A DNA stretch of 46,594 bases from NCBI GenBank assembly GCA_022730455.1, contig DZDI01000003.1, forward strand, positions 9,702 to 56,295, written 5' to 3'. Of this stretch, positions 23,710 through 31,567 are shown piece by piece (the stretch's first letter is position 1; every line of letters begins with the position of its first letter). The notes beneath the pieces were generated by a model that was not told the DNA's origin, made no database searches, and saw only the letters and a list, made by a program, of their open reading frames with translations. A program made the position numbers and the translations under genes. The DNA comes from Phycisphaera mikurensis. Lineage in GTDB: Bacteria > Planctomycetota > Phycisphaerae > WQYP01.

Positions 23710-25437
23710 TTACGCATGCGCCGGGGCCACCTCTGGACCCACCGCCGGTTCTGCTTGGGGTGGAACATCCGTTCGCACATAACCGCCTATCGACTCATCG
23801 TATTTAACGTTGGAGTAGTCATAGCAATCTTCGATGGCCAAAGGTGTGTCGTCGAAGTTGTAGTGCGGGGGCGGCGAGGAAGTTGTCCATTCAAGCGTAG
23901 CCGCACCCCATGGATTATCCGGGGCCTTCTTGCCGCGGAAGAGCGAATGGAGCAAGTAGCCCGCCATCATGAGGAATGCCACCAACTGGATGTAGGCTCC
24001 AACCGATGACGCAATCATGTAGGGCTGATACTGCGGGAGATAGCTCGCATAGCGGCGCGGCATGCCCTCGGCACCGACGATCAACTGCGGGAAGAAGGTG
24101 ACATTGACACCGATAAACAGGAGTACGCAGGTGATGCGCCCCATGGTTTCGTTGTACATTTTACCGGTAAACTTGGGCCACCAATAATGCAGGCCGCCGA
24201 GGAAGCCGATAATCGTGCCACCGAACATCACATAATGGAAGTGGCCAACCACGAAGTAGGTATTATGCAGAACCACATCTTCGGCAATGCAGCCAAGCAC
24301 CACACCGGTCAATCCACCGACGGTGAAAAGGATGATGAATGAGAGTGCATAGAGCATCGGCGTGTCGAGCTTGATGGCGCCTTTATACATGGTGGCAAGC
24401 CAGTTAAAGACTTTAACCGACGACGGCACGGCGACAATAAATGTCAGCAAGCTGAAAATGGTATCAAGTTCAGCGGATTGCCCGTTGACGAACATGTGAT
24501 GGCCCCAGACGAGGAAACCAATGAGTGCGATAGCCAGCGAGCTGTAAGCTATGAACTCATAACCGAAGATATGCTTGCGGCTGAACGTTGGGACGATCTC
24601 GCTGACGATGGCCATGGCGGGCAAAATCATGATATAGACGGCGGGGTGAGAATAGAACCAGAAAAAGTCCTGGAAGAGCACCGGGCTGCCGCCGAGGGCC
24701 GCATTGAAGAAGCCGATATGCAGGGTACGTTCCATGATAAGAAGCAGGAACGTAACACCGATGACGGGGGTAGCGGCTACTTGAATGATGGAAGTCGCGT
24801 AGATGCCCCAGAGGAACAGCGGCATACGGAACCAAGTCATGCCTGGCGGACGCATCTTGTGAATGGTGACGATGAAGTTCAGCCCGGTGAAGATGGAGCT
24901 GAAGCCGATGAGGAATATTCCACCCACCATCCAGCATACGTAGGTTTCAGTCTGAATGCTGAAGGGTGTGTAGAATGTCCAACCGGTATCGACCGCGCCG
25001 GCGACCGTGGAGACGATCGCCATGATCGCACCACCCACGTAGAGATAGAAACTAATCAGGTTAAGGCGTGGGAAGGCGACATCCTTGGCACCGAGCATAA
25101 GTGGAATCACCAAGTTGCCAAGGCTGCCGACGATGATGGGGATAAGCACCAGAAACACCATGATGATGCCATGAAGGGTAAAGACCTGGTTATAGTGCTT
25201 ATATGCCGCGAAGCTGGACATGTGCTTGGTCGCGTGAAATATTAAACCCTGGGGCACCAGCAACTGAGTGCGTATGACCTCGGCGAGCATACCACCGATA
25301 AAAAAAGCGGTAAGCGTGGCGACCAAGTACATGAGGCCGATGCGCTTGTGATCCAGCGTAAGCAACCACGACTTAATACCTTTGTCACAATTAAGGTAGT
25401 TGACTTTCGGCTTATCGGGAAAGTTTACAGCAGTCAT
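23710..25437 (-). CDS. ctaD: Cytochrome c oxidase subunit I, A2 type
   Basis: Catalytic subunit I of a caa3-type heme-copper oxidase, 575 residues with about twelve membrane helices. Ligand motifs: [10 protein letters not shown] (heme a), [12 protein letters not shown] (CuB histidine and the cross-linked tyrosine), WGHHMF (CuB pair) and [12 protein letters not shown] (hemes a3 and a). The YSHP string, with no glutamate at HPxVY, places it in the A2 subfamily, in which a Tyr-Ser pair replaces the D-channel glutamate. The C-terminal 70 residues are hydrophilic. Start ATG 25437 with TTTGGAGT eight bases upstream. It has its own promoter candidate and a 20-bp palindrome, and is followed by a terminator, so it may be expressed partly apart from its neighbours. 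Confidence 0.97.
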   Translation of the reverse strand: MTAVNFPDKPKVNYLNCDKGIKSWLLTLDHKRIGLMYLVATLTAFFIGGMLAEVIRTQLLVPQGLIFHATKHMSSFAAYKHYNQVFTLHGIIMVFLVLIPIIVGSLGNLVIPLMLGAKDVAFPRLNLISFYLYVGGAIMAIVSTVAGAVDTGWTFYTPFSIQTETYVCWMVGGIFLIGFSSIFTGLNFIVTIHKMRPPGMTWFRMPLFLWGIYATSIIQVAATPVIGVTFLLLIMERTLHIGFFNAALGGSPVLFQDFFWFYSHPAVYIMILPAMAIVSEIVPTFSRKHIFGYEFIAYSSLAIALIGFLVWGHHMFVNGQSAELDTIFSLLTFIVAVPSSVKVFNWLATMYKGAIKLDTPMLYALSFIILFTVGGLTGVVLGCIAEDVVLHNTYFVVGHFHYVMFGGTIIGFLGGLHYWWPKFTGKMYNETMGRITCVLLFIGVNVTFFPQLIVGAEGMPRRYASYLPQYQPYMIASSVGAYIQLVAFLMMAGYLLHSLFRGKKAPDNPWGAATLEWTTSSPPPHYNFDDTPLAIEDCYDYSNVKYDESIGGYVRTDVPPQAEPAVGPEVAPAHA

Positions 25438-25473
25438 TTTTCAACTCCAAACTCGGGCCTACCAACTCGCCCG

Positions 25474-25502
25474 ATTATAGCATGCTCAAAAGGTCACACC
25501 AA
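25474..25502 (-). promoter_or_regulatory. Candidate internal promoter of ctaD
   Basis: On the minus strand a perfect extended -10, TGC-TATAAT (TATAAT complement at 25474-25479), lies 17 bases below TTGGTG (complement of 25497-25502). The predicted start is near 25467, about 30 bases before the ctaD start codon. Confidence 0.5.
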
Positions 25503-25520
25503 ACTTTTTATTACCATCGA

Positions 25521-25540
25521 TATTGCTGATATCAGCAATA
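25521..25540. promoter_or_regulatory. 20-bp perfect palindrome upstream of ctaD
   Basis: TATTGCTGATATCAGCAATA is its own reverse complement over all 20 positions. It is centred about 63 bases upstream of the predicted ctaD transcription start, a distance typical of class-I activator sites such as those of the CRP/FNR family. There is no loop and no T-run, so a terminator is unlikely. The sequence is certain; the operator role is inference. Confidence 0.55.
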
Positions 25541-25562
25541 AGCACAGCCAATAACCTTCACT

Positions 25563-27050
25563 TCACTTCAACGGCGGTTCTGCACTCGCCGAGGCTTTAT
25601 CACTTAACGAGTTGATGTACCAGATAAGGGAATCAAGCTTCTTCTTATTTTTGGCACCGGCCAGAGTATCGGTATAACTGGGCATGATCGGCTGGAAGCC
25701 GGCGACCACTTTTTTGCCAGGGTAGAGGATCATGAACCGCAGGTATTTATAGTCGGCAACGACGGTTTTGCCGTTCGTGAGTTTAACGTGAGAGCCAGCG
25801 AGATTTTTCCATGTAGGACCAACTCCGGGGCTGCCATTGACCGTGTGGCAGCCAATACACCCCATTGATGCGTAAAATCGCTTCCCTTCAGCCACGAGCG
25901 CGAGCGCCGCCGCCGCCGCCGGCAGCTTGGGCGCCGCTGCGGCAATCTTTTTCGGCGAAGCACTACGGGGCGCCGCTGGCTTACCGGGATAGTCGGGCAC
26001 GGGCGGCCGACTGGCCTTATTGGCGTGAGAACTGAGCGTATTAATATACCAGATGATGGCATCCAGTTTGCGATGCTTTTTGTGAGCCGCCCCGCCGAAG
26101 GTGGTGTAATAATTAGGCATTACATTATTAAAACCTGCCACCATTTTATGGCCGGGATACAAGATGGCCTGACGGAGATAGGCGTAGTCGGCCACCACGG
26201 TCTGGCCGCTGGCGAGTTTGACATGCGATCCGGCGAGGTCTTTCCATGTGGGGCCTGTGCCGGTGGCACCATTGACGGAGTGGCAACCGAGGCACCCCTC
26301 CAGCGCCGCGATTTTTTTACCGACGACGGAAAGAGGCAGAATTTTGCCATCATGTATCCAGATATCCGATGCCTGGGCGAGTTTTTTCTTAAATGCCGGA
26401 ATGGGCATGACATCCACATTGGCGCGCATCTCAGAATGGCCATCTCCGCAGTATTCTGAACACTGAAGAACGAAATGGCCGGTGTGAACAGCCTTCACCC
26501 ATACTGTCATGGTGCGCCCCGGAACAACATCGCGCTGAACGGAAAATTGGGGTATCCAGAAACCGTGAAGCACATCTTTGGAAGTCATGGAGAACTTAAC
26601 AGGGGTATTGACGGGCATATACAGCGTGTTGGTGGCAGCGCCGTCGGGATAGGTGAATTGCCAATGCCATTGCCAAGCCTGCACGCCAATGTTATAGCAA
26701 CCGCTGGGGGGTGTTTGCATATTCATGTAATCTTTAAAGCCTAAGACAAACATCACCATCATGATGATGAGAGGAATGACGCTCCAAGTGATTTCCAATG
26801 CCGTATTGTGGTCGGTAGAAGGATCGGCCACTTCTCGGATGCCCTTGCGAAAACGGTACTTAATGCAGAAGAATACCGCCAGACCGGTAATAAGCACCGT
26901 GAAGAAGACCGATACCCAAAACCAGAGATCCCATAACCACTGAACCTCAGGCCCGAAGGTGGAATCACTATGTGGCAGTCCATACGATCCAATAAGTGGA
27001 TGGGAGAATACATGCCCCAATATTGGCGAAAAAGCGTCGATCGATATCAT
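25563..27050 (-). CDS. ctaC: Cytochrome c oxidase subunit II with two fused cytochrome c domains
   Basis: Subunit II of the caa3 oxidase, 495 residues. Two N-terminal membrane helices (about 30-60 and 80-105) are followed by a cupredoxin domain with a full CuA site (QCSEYCGDGHSEM, about 195-207) and then two tandem class-I cytochrome c domains with heme motifs CLGCH (about 254-258) and CIGCH (about 399-403), each with a MP methionine-ligand region (NVMPNYY; PIMPSYT). Typical caa3 subunit II has one such domain. A Pro/Ala-rich linker separates them. The second domain is close to the free cytochrome at 28069-28830. Start ATG 27050 with AAGGA upstream, three bases after the SCO gene. Confidence 0.95.
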   Translation of the reverse strand: MISIDAFSPILGHVFSHPLIGSYGLPHSDSTFGPEVQWLWDLWFWVSVFFTVLITGLAVFFCIKYRFRKGIREVADPSTDHNTALEITWSVIPLIIMMVMFVLGFKDYMNMQTPPSGCYNIGVQAWQWHWQFTYPDGAATNTLYMPVNTPVKFSMTSKDVLHGFWIPQFSVQRDVVPGRTMTVWVKAVHTGHFVLQCSEYCGDGHSEMRANVDVMPIPAFKKKLAQASDIWIHDGKILPLSVVGKKIAALEGCLGCHSVNGATGTGPTWKDLAGSHVKLASGQTVVADYAYLRQAILYPGHKMVAGFNNVMPNYYTTFGGAAHKKHRKLDAIIWYINTLSSHANKASRPPVPDYPGKPAAPRSASPKKIAAAAPKLPAAAAALALVAEGKRFYASMGCIGCHTVNGSPGVGPTWKNLAGSHVKLTNGKTVVADYKYLRFMILYPGKKVVAGFQPIMPSYTDTLAGAKNKKKLDSLIWYINSLSDKASASAEPPLK

Positions 27051-27053
27051 GGG

Positions 27054-28022
27054 TTAAAATCCTTCTTTATTGCTCTCTAAAGACTTTCCCGAGGCTTGCG
27101 GTGTGGTCTTCAACCGGTGCTTCCGTTCCCAGATGAACAGTGAACCGAACATGGCCGTAAGCCCGATGACGACGGCGATGCCGGCCAGCGACATGATACG
27201 CAGCCCCACCGGTGTATATTTTCCCACGGTTGGGTCAAATGAGCAGCAGAGCAGCAACACCTGCTGGAATATGTTGGTCACGCGATGATTACCCGCCTGA
27301 ACCAAGGCCAGACTAAGCTGGGATGAGTGGTATTTGATGCCAAAAAAATAGTTTGATAACCGCCCCCGAGGCGTTAAGACATAAATAGCCGCCGCATGGT
27401 TGTAGGTATGCGTCGCCGGATAGAAGATGTAGTGGAAGCCGACGGCGGAAGTTAATTTTTTAATGGATGCCGCGCTGCCGACCAGAAAATGCCAGTGTTT
27501 GGCCACCATTTTGGGATGCTTCAAGGCGGTCAGATAGCCATTTTTTTTAGCCGCCGCCGCCTGCCATGTATCGGTTGGATCAAAACTCACAGTGACCACA
27601 TCGTAATCGTGTCCGATGCGGTCCGACATGCGGTTCATGGCATGTGCCAGCCCTATTTCCACATAGGGACAAACGCCCTGACAGCGGAAGTAGACGAAAC
27701 TGAGGATAACCGGGCGGCCTTTACGGAAATATTGCGCCAGCGTCACCTTTTGGCCGTGTGAGTTGGTAAAGGTGAGGTTGATGGGAATTTGCCGGCCTGG
27801 ATGAGGAACAATGCCGGCGGCTTTGGCATCGCGGCTGTCCTGAGTGTTTTCAGAGAGTTGTGTGAAGGCGCTAGCGCGTGCGGCGCCGACGTGCACATAT
27901 GCAGCGACGGCACTGACCAAGCATAGAGCAAGCCAAACGGAATAAATTCCCAACGGCCTGCGCACGGACAGCACGAAGCTTCGAACTGACCGCAATGTCT
28001 TTACCTTCTCAATCACACGCAT
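27054..28022 (-). CDS. SCO1/SenC-family copper chaperone (operon paralogue)
   Basis: Second SCO protein, likely loading the CuA site of the adjacent ctaC product. It has an N-terminal membrane anchor (LGIYSVWLALCLVSAVAAY), the CxxxCP motif (FRCQGVCPYVE), the distal histidine (TYNHAAAIYVL), and a C-terminal membrane helix (RIMSLAGIAVVIGLTAMF), the same architecture as the copy at 385-1284. The start is set at ATG 28022 because AAGGTG lies six bases before it; GTG 28031 is the alternative. That ribosome site is inside a short hairpin. The gene is 46 bases after the cytochrome c gene and three bases before ctaC. Confidence 0.92.
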   Translation of the reverse strand: MRVIEKVKTLRSVRSFVLSVRRPLGIYSVWLALCLVSAVAAYVHVGAARASAFTQLSENTQDSRDAKAAGIVPHPGRQIPINLTFTNSHGQKVTLAQYFRKGRPVILSFVYFRCQGVCPYVEIGLAHAMNRMSDRIGHDYDVVTVSFDPTDTWQAAAAKKNGYLTALKHPKMVAKHWHFLVGSAASIKKLTSAVGFHYIFYPATHTYNHAAAIYVLTPRGRLSNYFFGIKYHSSQLSLALVQAGNHRVTNIFQQVLLLCCSFDPTVGKYTPVGLRIMSLAGIAVVIGLTAMFGSLFIWERKHRLKTTPQASGKSLESNKEGF

Positions 28023-28050
28023 CACAAGCACCTTGTGAGGATACCCTCAC
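28023..28050 (-). promoter_or_regulatory. Two small hairpins covering the SCO ribosome site
   Basis: CACAAG/CTTGTG (6-bp stem, loop CAC, about 28023-28037) contains the AAGGTG ribosome site, and GTGAGG/CCTCAC (28035-28050, loop ATAC) sits beside it, sharing a few bases. The two compete, which could tune translation of the SCO gene. Short stems, so only suggestive. Confidence 0.3.
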
Positions 28051-28068
28051 ATCATCCATCCCTCTCAA

Positions 28069-28830
28069 TCAGCCGGCGCTATTGGGCACTGGTGGCCGGG
28101 TCTTTGCACTGCTCTTATTGCTGAGCTCGTTTATGTACCAGATAATAGCATCGAGTTTATATATATTCTTCTTCCCGGCCAGTTTATCAGAGTAGTTGGG
28201 CATAATGTTGGGAAAGCCGGCGACAATTTGTTTGCCCGGGTAAAGAATCATGAACCGCAGGAATTTGTAATCGGCAAGGACGGTTTTGCCGTCGGTAAGT
28301 TTAACGTGAGAGCCAGCGAGATCTTTCCACGTGGGGCCAACCCCGGGGCTGCCGTCAACGGTGTGGCAAGCAATACATCCGAGGGATGCATAGAGTTTCT
28401 TGCCATAAACACTTAGCGGACCTTTGGGGCGGATGGGCCCGACCGCGGCGCTGACGGTCCTAGTGGACTTGGCTACAGGCTTGGGATGTTCATAGGCCTG
28501 ATATTGCTGGACGACGGCATCCATGGCCAACTGAATCCCAATATTGGCCTTGGTATGGGCCGCGTTGGTATAGTGTGGCCCGATTCGGGCGGTCTGCCCT
28601 TGCTTAATTCCGGCGACCCAGTTGCCAACCGTACTCATGCGCTTGAAATATAATTCATGGCGATAATGATGATAGTAAGCGGACGTGAAGAGCACAACGA
28701 CGACAACCATCAGAACCATGGTCATGCCGACAACTAGAATACCGCTGGCGTCAACATCGTCGCGCTGGTTGTGGCCACCCGGTTCCGGGCGGATGGGGTG
28801 CTCAATACCAAGGCGTTCATCGTGAGACAT
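28069..28830 (-). CDS. Membrane-anchored monoheme cytochrome c
   Basis: A 253-residue cytochrome c with one membrane helix (about 30-52) and a C-terminal heme domain with CIACH at about 152-156 and a methionine-ligand region NIMPNYS. Between them is a linker of about 90 residues. The heme domain is strikingly like the second cytochrome c domain of ctaC (shared strings CHTV-GSPGVGPTWK, LAGSHVKLT, FMILYPGK), also at the DNA level, whereas its tail (KLDAIIWYIN and RPPVP) is more like the first domain. It probably carries electrons between ACIII and the oxidase. Start ATG 28830 with AAGGTG upstream; nine bases after actF. Confidence 0.92.
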   Translation of the reverse strand: MSHDERLGIEHPIRPEPGGHNQRDDVDASGILVVGMTMVLMVVVVVLFTSAYYHHYRHELYFKRMSTVGNWVAGIKQGQTARIGPHYTNAAHTKANIGIQLAMDAVVQQYQAYEHPKPVAKSTRTVSAAVGPIRPKGPLSVYGKKLYASLGCIACHTVDGSPGVGPTWKDLAGSHVKLTDGKTVLADYKFLRFMILYPGKQIVAGFPNIMPNYSDKLAGKKNIYKLDAIIWYINELSNKSSAKTRPPVPNSAG

Positions 28831-28839
28831 ATTTCACCT

Positions 28840-30141
28840 TTATGCGCTTTCCACCGCCAATGCTTCGGGCAATCGCGGATCCCGAAGGGGCAGCAATGAC
28901 TTGTTGGCCAACAGATAAAATGTATGGGCGGTGAACACACCGCCAACGCCGATAACACAGAGCAGGCTGATGATGATTGACAGGGGATGCAGTGGCAACC
29001 AGACCATTTTTTCAGCCGCGGCGCCGATAAGCCTGTACGGGTCAAGCCCGTTGATAGGCGCCGAGAGGACTTTATGCGACTGGAGATAGACAGCGGGCTG
29101 AATCTGCCAGAAGAAATCCAGATATTGAAACACCAGCACCCAAACTCCCCAGAAGACCAAAGTACTGGGACGGCGTTTGGGCCAGCGCGATATCAAACCA
29201 AGAAACGGGATGAAAAAATGTCCGACGATAAGCGCGATAGAAATAGCCGCCCACGGGCCGATCTCTCGGAATTCAAAAAAAGCCGTCTCCTTGGGAACAT
29301 TGGCGTACCAGATGAGAATATACTGGGCGAAGCAGATGTACGCCCAGAACATGACGAACGCTAAGAGCCACTTTCCCATGTCGTGGTAATGTTCTTTATT
29401 CACAACAGGGAGAAAGCCTTGTTTTTGAAAGCCGCGGGTGATGACGGGCAAGGCCGCGAGGAAAGTCACAGCGCAACCGCTGGCGAAGTAGAGCGGTTCG
29501 GCATAGCTGAGCCACTGAGGCTGCAAGCTCATGACGAGATCAACGCCAAAGAGGTTCATGATCCAGCACACCACGAGAAAGCACCAGCCAGAGTGTTTTT
29601 GCATACGAACCAGCCGCGAAACCTGACCATCCTGATCCTGGGCCAGAGACATGCGCCGGTAATAAATGCTTATGCCCGCCAGGACGCCGAGATACACGAC
29701 AACCCGGGCAATGTAGAAGGGTGTGTTGTAAAATAACTGTTTATGGCGAAGCGAAACAGTTGACATCATGTAGGCGTGGCTGGTCCATGGAAAGATCACC
29801 TTCATGCCGATCAGAATCGGGATAAACAGAATCGCAAGAATGATGAAATTATTGGATATAGCCTCACCGATGCGGCGGATGACGTTGCTCCATGCCGCTT
29901 TGAATAAATGATGGGCCAGCACGAACCAGAGGGCGGAAACGGCCAAGGCAAAGAAAAACACCCACGCCGTCAGGTAGCTGCAAAGAAACTGCTTCATGTG
30001 ATCATGAAGGCCAAGACCCAGAAGCGCTGCGAGGATCAGGGCCACGATGCCGGTTGCGCCGGCGAACTTGACGATCTTTGGAGCCATGCGCTCCATGTAA
30101 ATCTGTTCGCGGGTTCCAAGTACTATGTTTTTATCAGACAC
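28840..30141 (-). CDS. actF: Alternative complex III subunit ActF
   Basis: Membrane subunit of alternative complex III (quinol:cytochrome c/HiPIP oxidoreductase), 433 residues with about ten hydrophobic helices spread over the whole length (for example IVALILAALLGLGL, AYICFAQYILIWYAN, IISLLCVIGVGGVF). The string FAQYILIWYANVPKET is typical of ActF. The start is GTG 30141 with AGGAG about ten bases ahead. It follows actE by 30 bases. ActF is a partner of ActC and contributes to the membrane core of the complex. Confidence 0.92.
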   Translation of the reverse strand: MSDKNIVLGTREQIYMERMAPKIVKFAGATGIVALILAALLGLGLHDHMKQFLCSYLTAWVFFFALAVSALWFVLAHHLFKAAWSNVIRRIGEAISNNFIILAILFIPILIGMKVIFPWTSHAYMMSTVSLRHKQLFYNTPFYIARVVVYLGVLAGISIYYRRMSLAQDQDGQVSRLVRMQKHSGWCFLVVCWIMNLFGVDLVMSLQPQWLSYAEPLYFASGCAVTFLAALPVITRGFQKQGFLPVVNKEHYHDMGKWLLAFVMFWAYICFAQYILIWYANVPKETAFFEFREIGPWAAISIALIVGHFFIPFLGLISRWPKRRPSTLVFWGVWVLVFQYLDFFWQIQPAVYLQSHKVLSAPINGLDPYRLIGAAAEKMVWLPLHPLSIIISLLCVIGVGGVFTAHTFYLLANKSLLPLRDPRLPEALAVESA

Positions 30142-30171
30142 GAGAGTCGTGCTCCTGCTACCAAAACCGGA

Positions 30172-30969
30172 CTAACTTTTTGCCTTTTCATTGGGCTTCG
30201 CTTCCACTTTAAGAGGCTTGAGCGTAGTGCGAATGGGATATGGCAATTTGCCTACCGGCACCACTTTTTGTGATCTTTCCAAAGCCCTCACGTACGACAC
30301 GATTGCCCAACGATCGACAACGGGTATCTGGTCTTTATATGACGCCATCGTGCCGACACCGTTGGTGGCGATATTGTAGATCATGCCATCTGAAAGGAAG
30401 GCCACGCCGGGGCCAAGGAGGTCACTTGGGGGAACCCAGTTCCCTGCCGCAGGAGACCCTTCTCTTCTAAGTTTCTGGTCCCACTGATTCACCGGCCCGT
30501 TGCCGCGACCGTCGTATCCGTGGCATGGCTCGCAAAAAATATTAAATTTAACCTGGCCTCTCTCCACAAAGCGTTTCGTCAACGGTATGGGGATATGTGT
30601 AAGCCACTGTCCCTGTCCGTGCACCAGCTTCTGGCCGTAGAGAATGGCATCGTAAATTTTCTGATGGCTAAGCACCACATGCCCCTTGGCCCAATTGTGC
30701 GGGTGAGCACGAGTTTCAGCCTGATTGACATAAATGAAGTCCTGCTGGGCCAGCGTGCCGGGAATGTGCGGACGCATAGCCCGTCCATCGGCAAAGAACT
30801 TGCTTGGCCGCTGCGGCTTGTAGTAGGGCTGCTTGTCCAAGTCTTGAATGATGGCCCAGCGCGGAGTCGTGGTGCGCCGATGGCGGGCCAGACAAATGAG
30901 TCCGAACGGCACCAGCGCGACCAAACCAAGATTGACATATATGTAAAAATTGCGCGTTTTACGTTTCAT
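30172..30969 (-). CDS. actE: Alternative complex III subunit ActE, monoheme cytochrome c
   Basis: A 265-residue monoheme cytochrome c with an N-terminal membrane anchor (FYIYVNLGLVALVPFGLICL), the heme motif CEPCH (FCEPCHGYDGRGNG) and a methionine region MASYKDQIPV near the C-terminus. It matches ActE of alternative complex III in position and layout. It probably takes electrons from ActA and passes them towards the oxidase. ATG 30969 is three bases from the actD stop, with its GAGGAGG ribosome site inside the end of actD, so the two are translationally linked. Confidence 0.92.
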   Translation of the reverse strand: MKRKTRNFYIYVNLGLVALVPFGLICLARHRRTTTPRWAIIQDLDKQPYYKPQRPSKFFADGRAMRPHIPGTLAQQDFIYVNQAETRAHPHNWAKGHVVLSHQKIYDAILYGQKLVHGQGQWLTHIPIPLTKRFVERGQVKFNIFCEPCHGYDGRGNGPVNQWDQKLRREGSPAAGNWVPPSDLLGPGVAFLSDGMIYNIATNGVGTMASYKDQIPVVDRWAIVSYVRALERSQKVVPVGKLPYPIRTTLKPLKVEAKPNEKAKS

Positions 30970-30972
30970 AAC

Positions 30973-31545
30973 TCAGTCGCGAACCTCCTCGACGGCTAAG
31001 GCCCCGGCAGTATTGAGCAACTCGGTGGTTACTTTGATGTCAAATTTAGCGTCGCGGGCTTCGATGGCAATAAAGAACCCATCATCGGTGACCCGCTGGA
31101 AACGCTCACTGGTGAAAAGCGGATGCCTGAAGAGCGGCAATTTGCAAAAGATAAAGGTGGCGTAAAAGGTGGTTATCACGCTGGCCAGCACTGTCACAGG
31201 AAAGGCCAGGAACATATGGGGGCCAAGGCCCCAGTATGGTTTACCAGAAACAACAATGGGGTAGTTGTAGGCGTTGCAATACCACGCGAGCGCCAGCATA
31301 CCAATGCAGGATAAGGTGGCGACAACAAAGACCACGACCGGCAATATTGAATTGCGCTGACCCATGACCTTATCCAACCCATGGACTGGAAACGGGCTGT
31401 AGCAATCCCAGCAGTAGTAGCCATTTTTGCGCAAGATGTTGGCGGCATTCATTAAGGACTGCGGATCGTGAAATTCCGCCAGCAGACCGTAGAGTACGGG
31501 CTCTCCGGCCGGTGTGTCCATGGATGGGTTATAGGTAGTCATCAT
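30973..31545 (-). CDS. actD: Alternative complex III subunit ActD (DUF3341)
   Basis: A 190-residue membrane protein of the DUF3341 type, ActD of alternative complex III. It begins with a soluble domain containing YGLLAEFHDPQSLMNAA and the conserved CYSPFPVHGLD, followed by two membrane helices (about 62-85 and 100-130). The two-helix hairpin joins it to the membrane part of the complex. ATG 31545 or 31542 can start. It lies 22 bases after actC. Confidence 0.92.
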   Translation of the reverse strand: MMTTYNPSMDTPAGEPVLYGLLAEFHDPQSLMNAANILRKNGYYCWDCYSPFPVHGLDKVMGQRNSILPVVVFVVATLSCIGMLALAWYCNAYNYPIVVSGKPYWGLGPHMFLAFPVTVLASVITTFYATFIFCKLPLFRHPLFTSERFQRVTDDGFFIAIEARDAKFDIKVTTELLNTAGALAVEEVRD

Positions 31546-31567
31546 AAGTTCCGTTTGAAAAGCTCCG

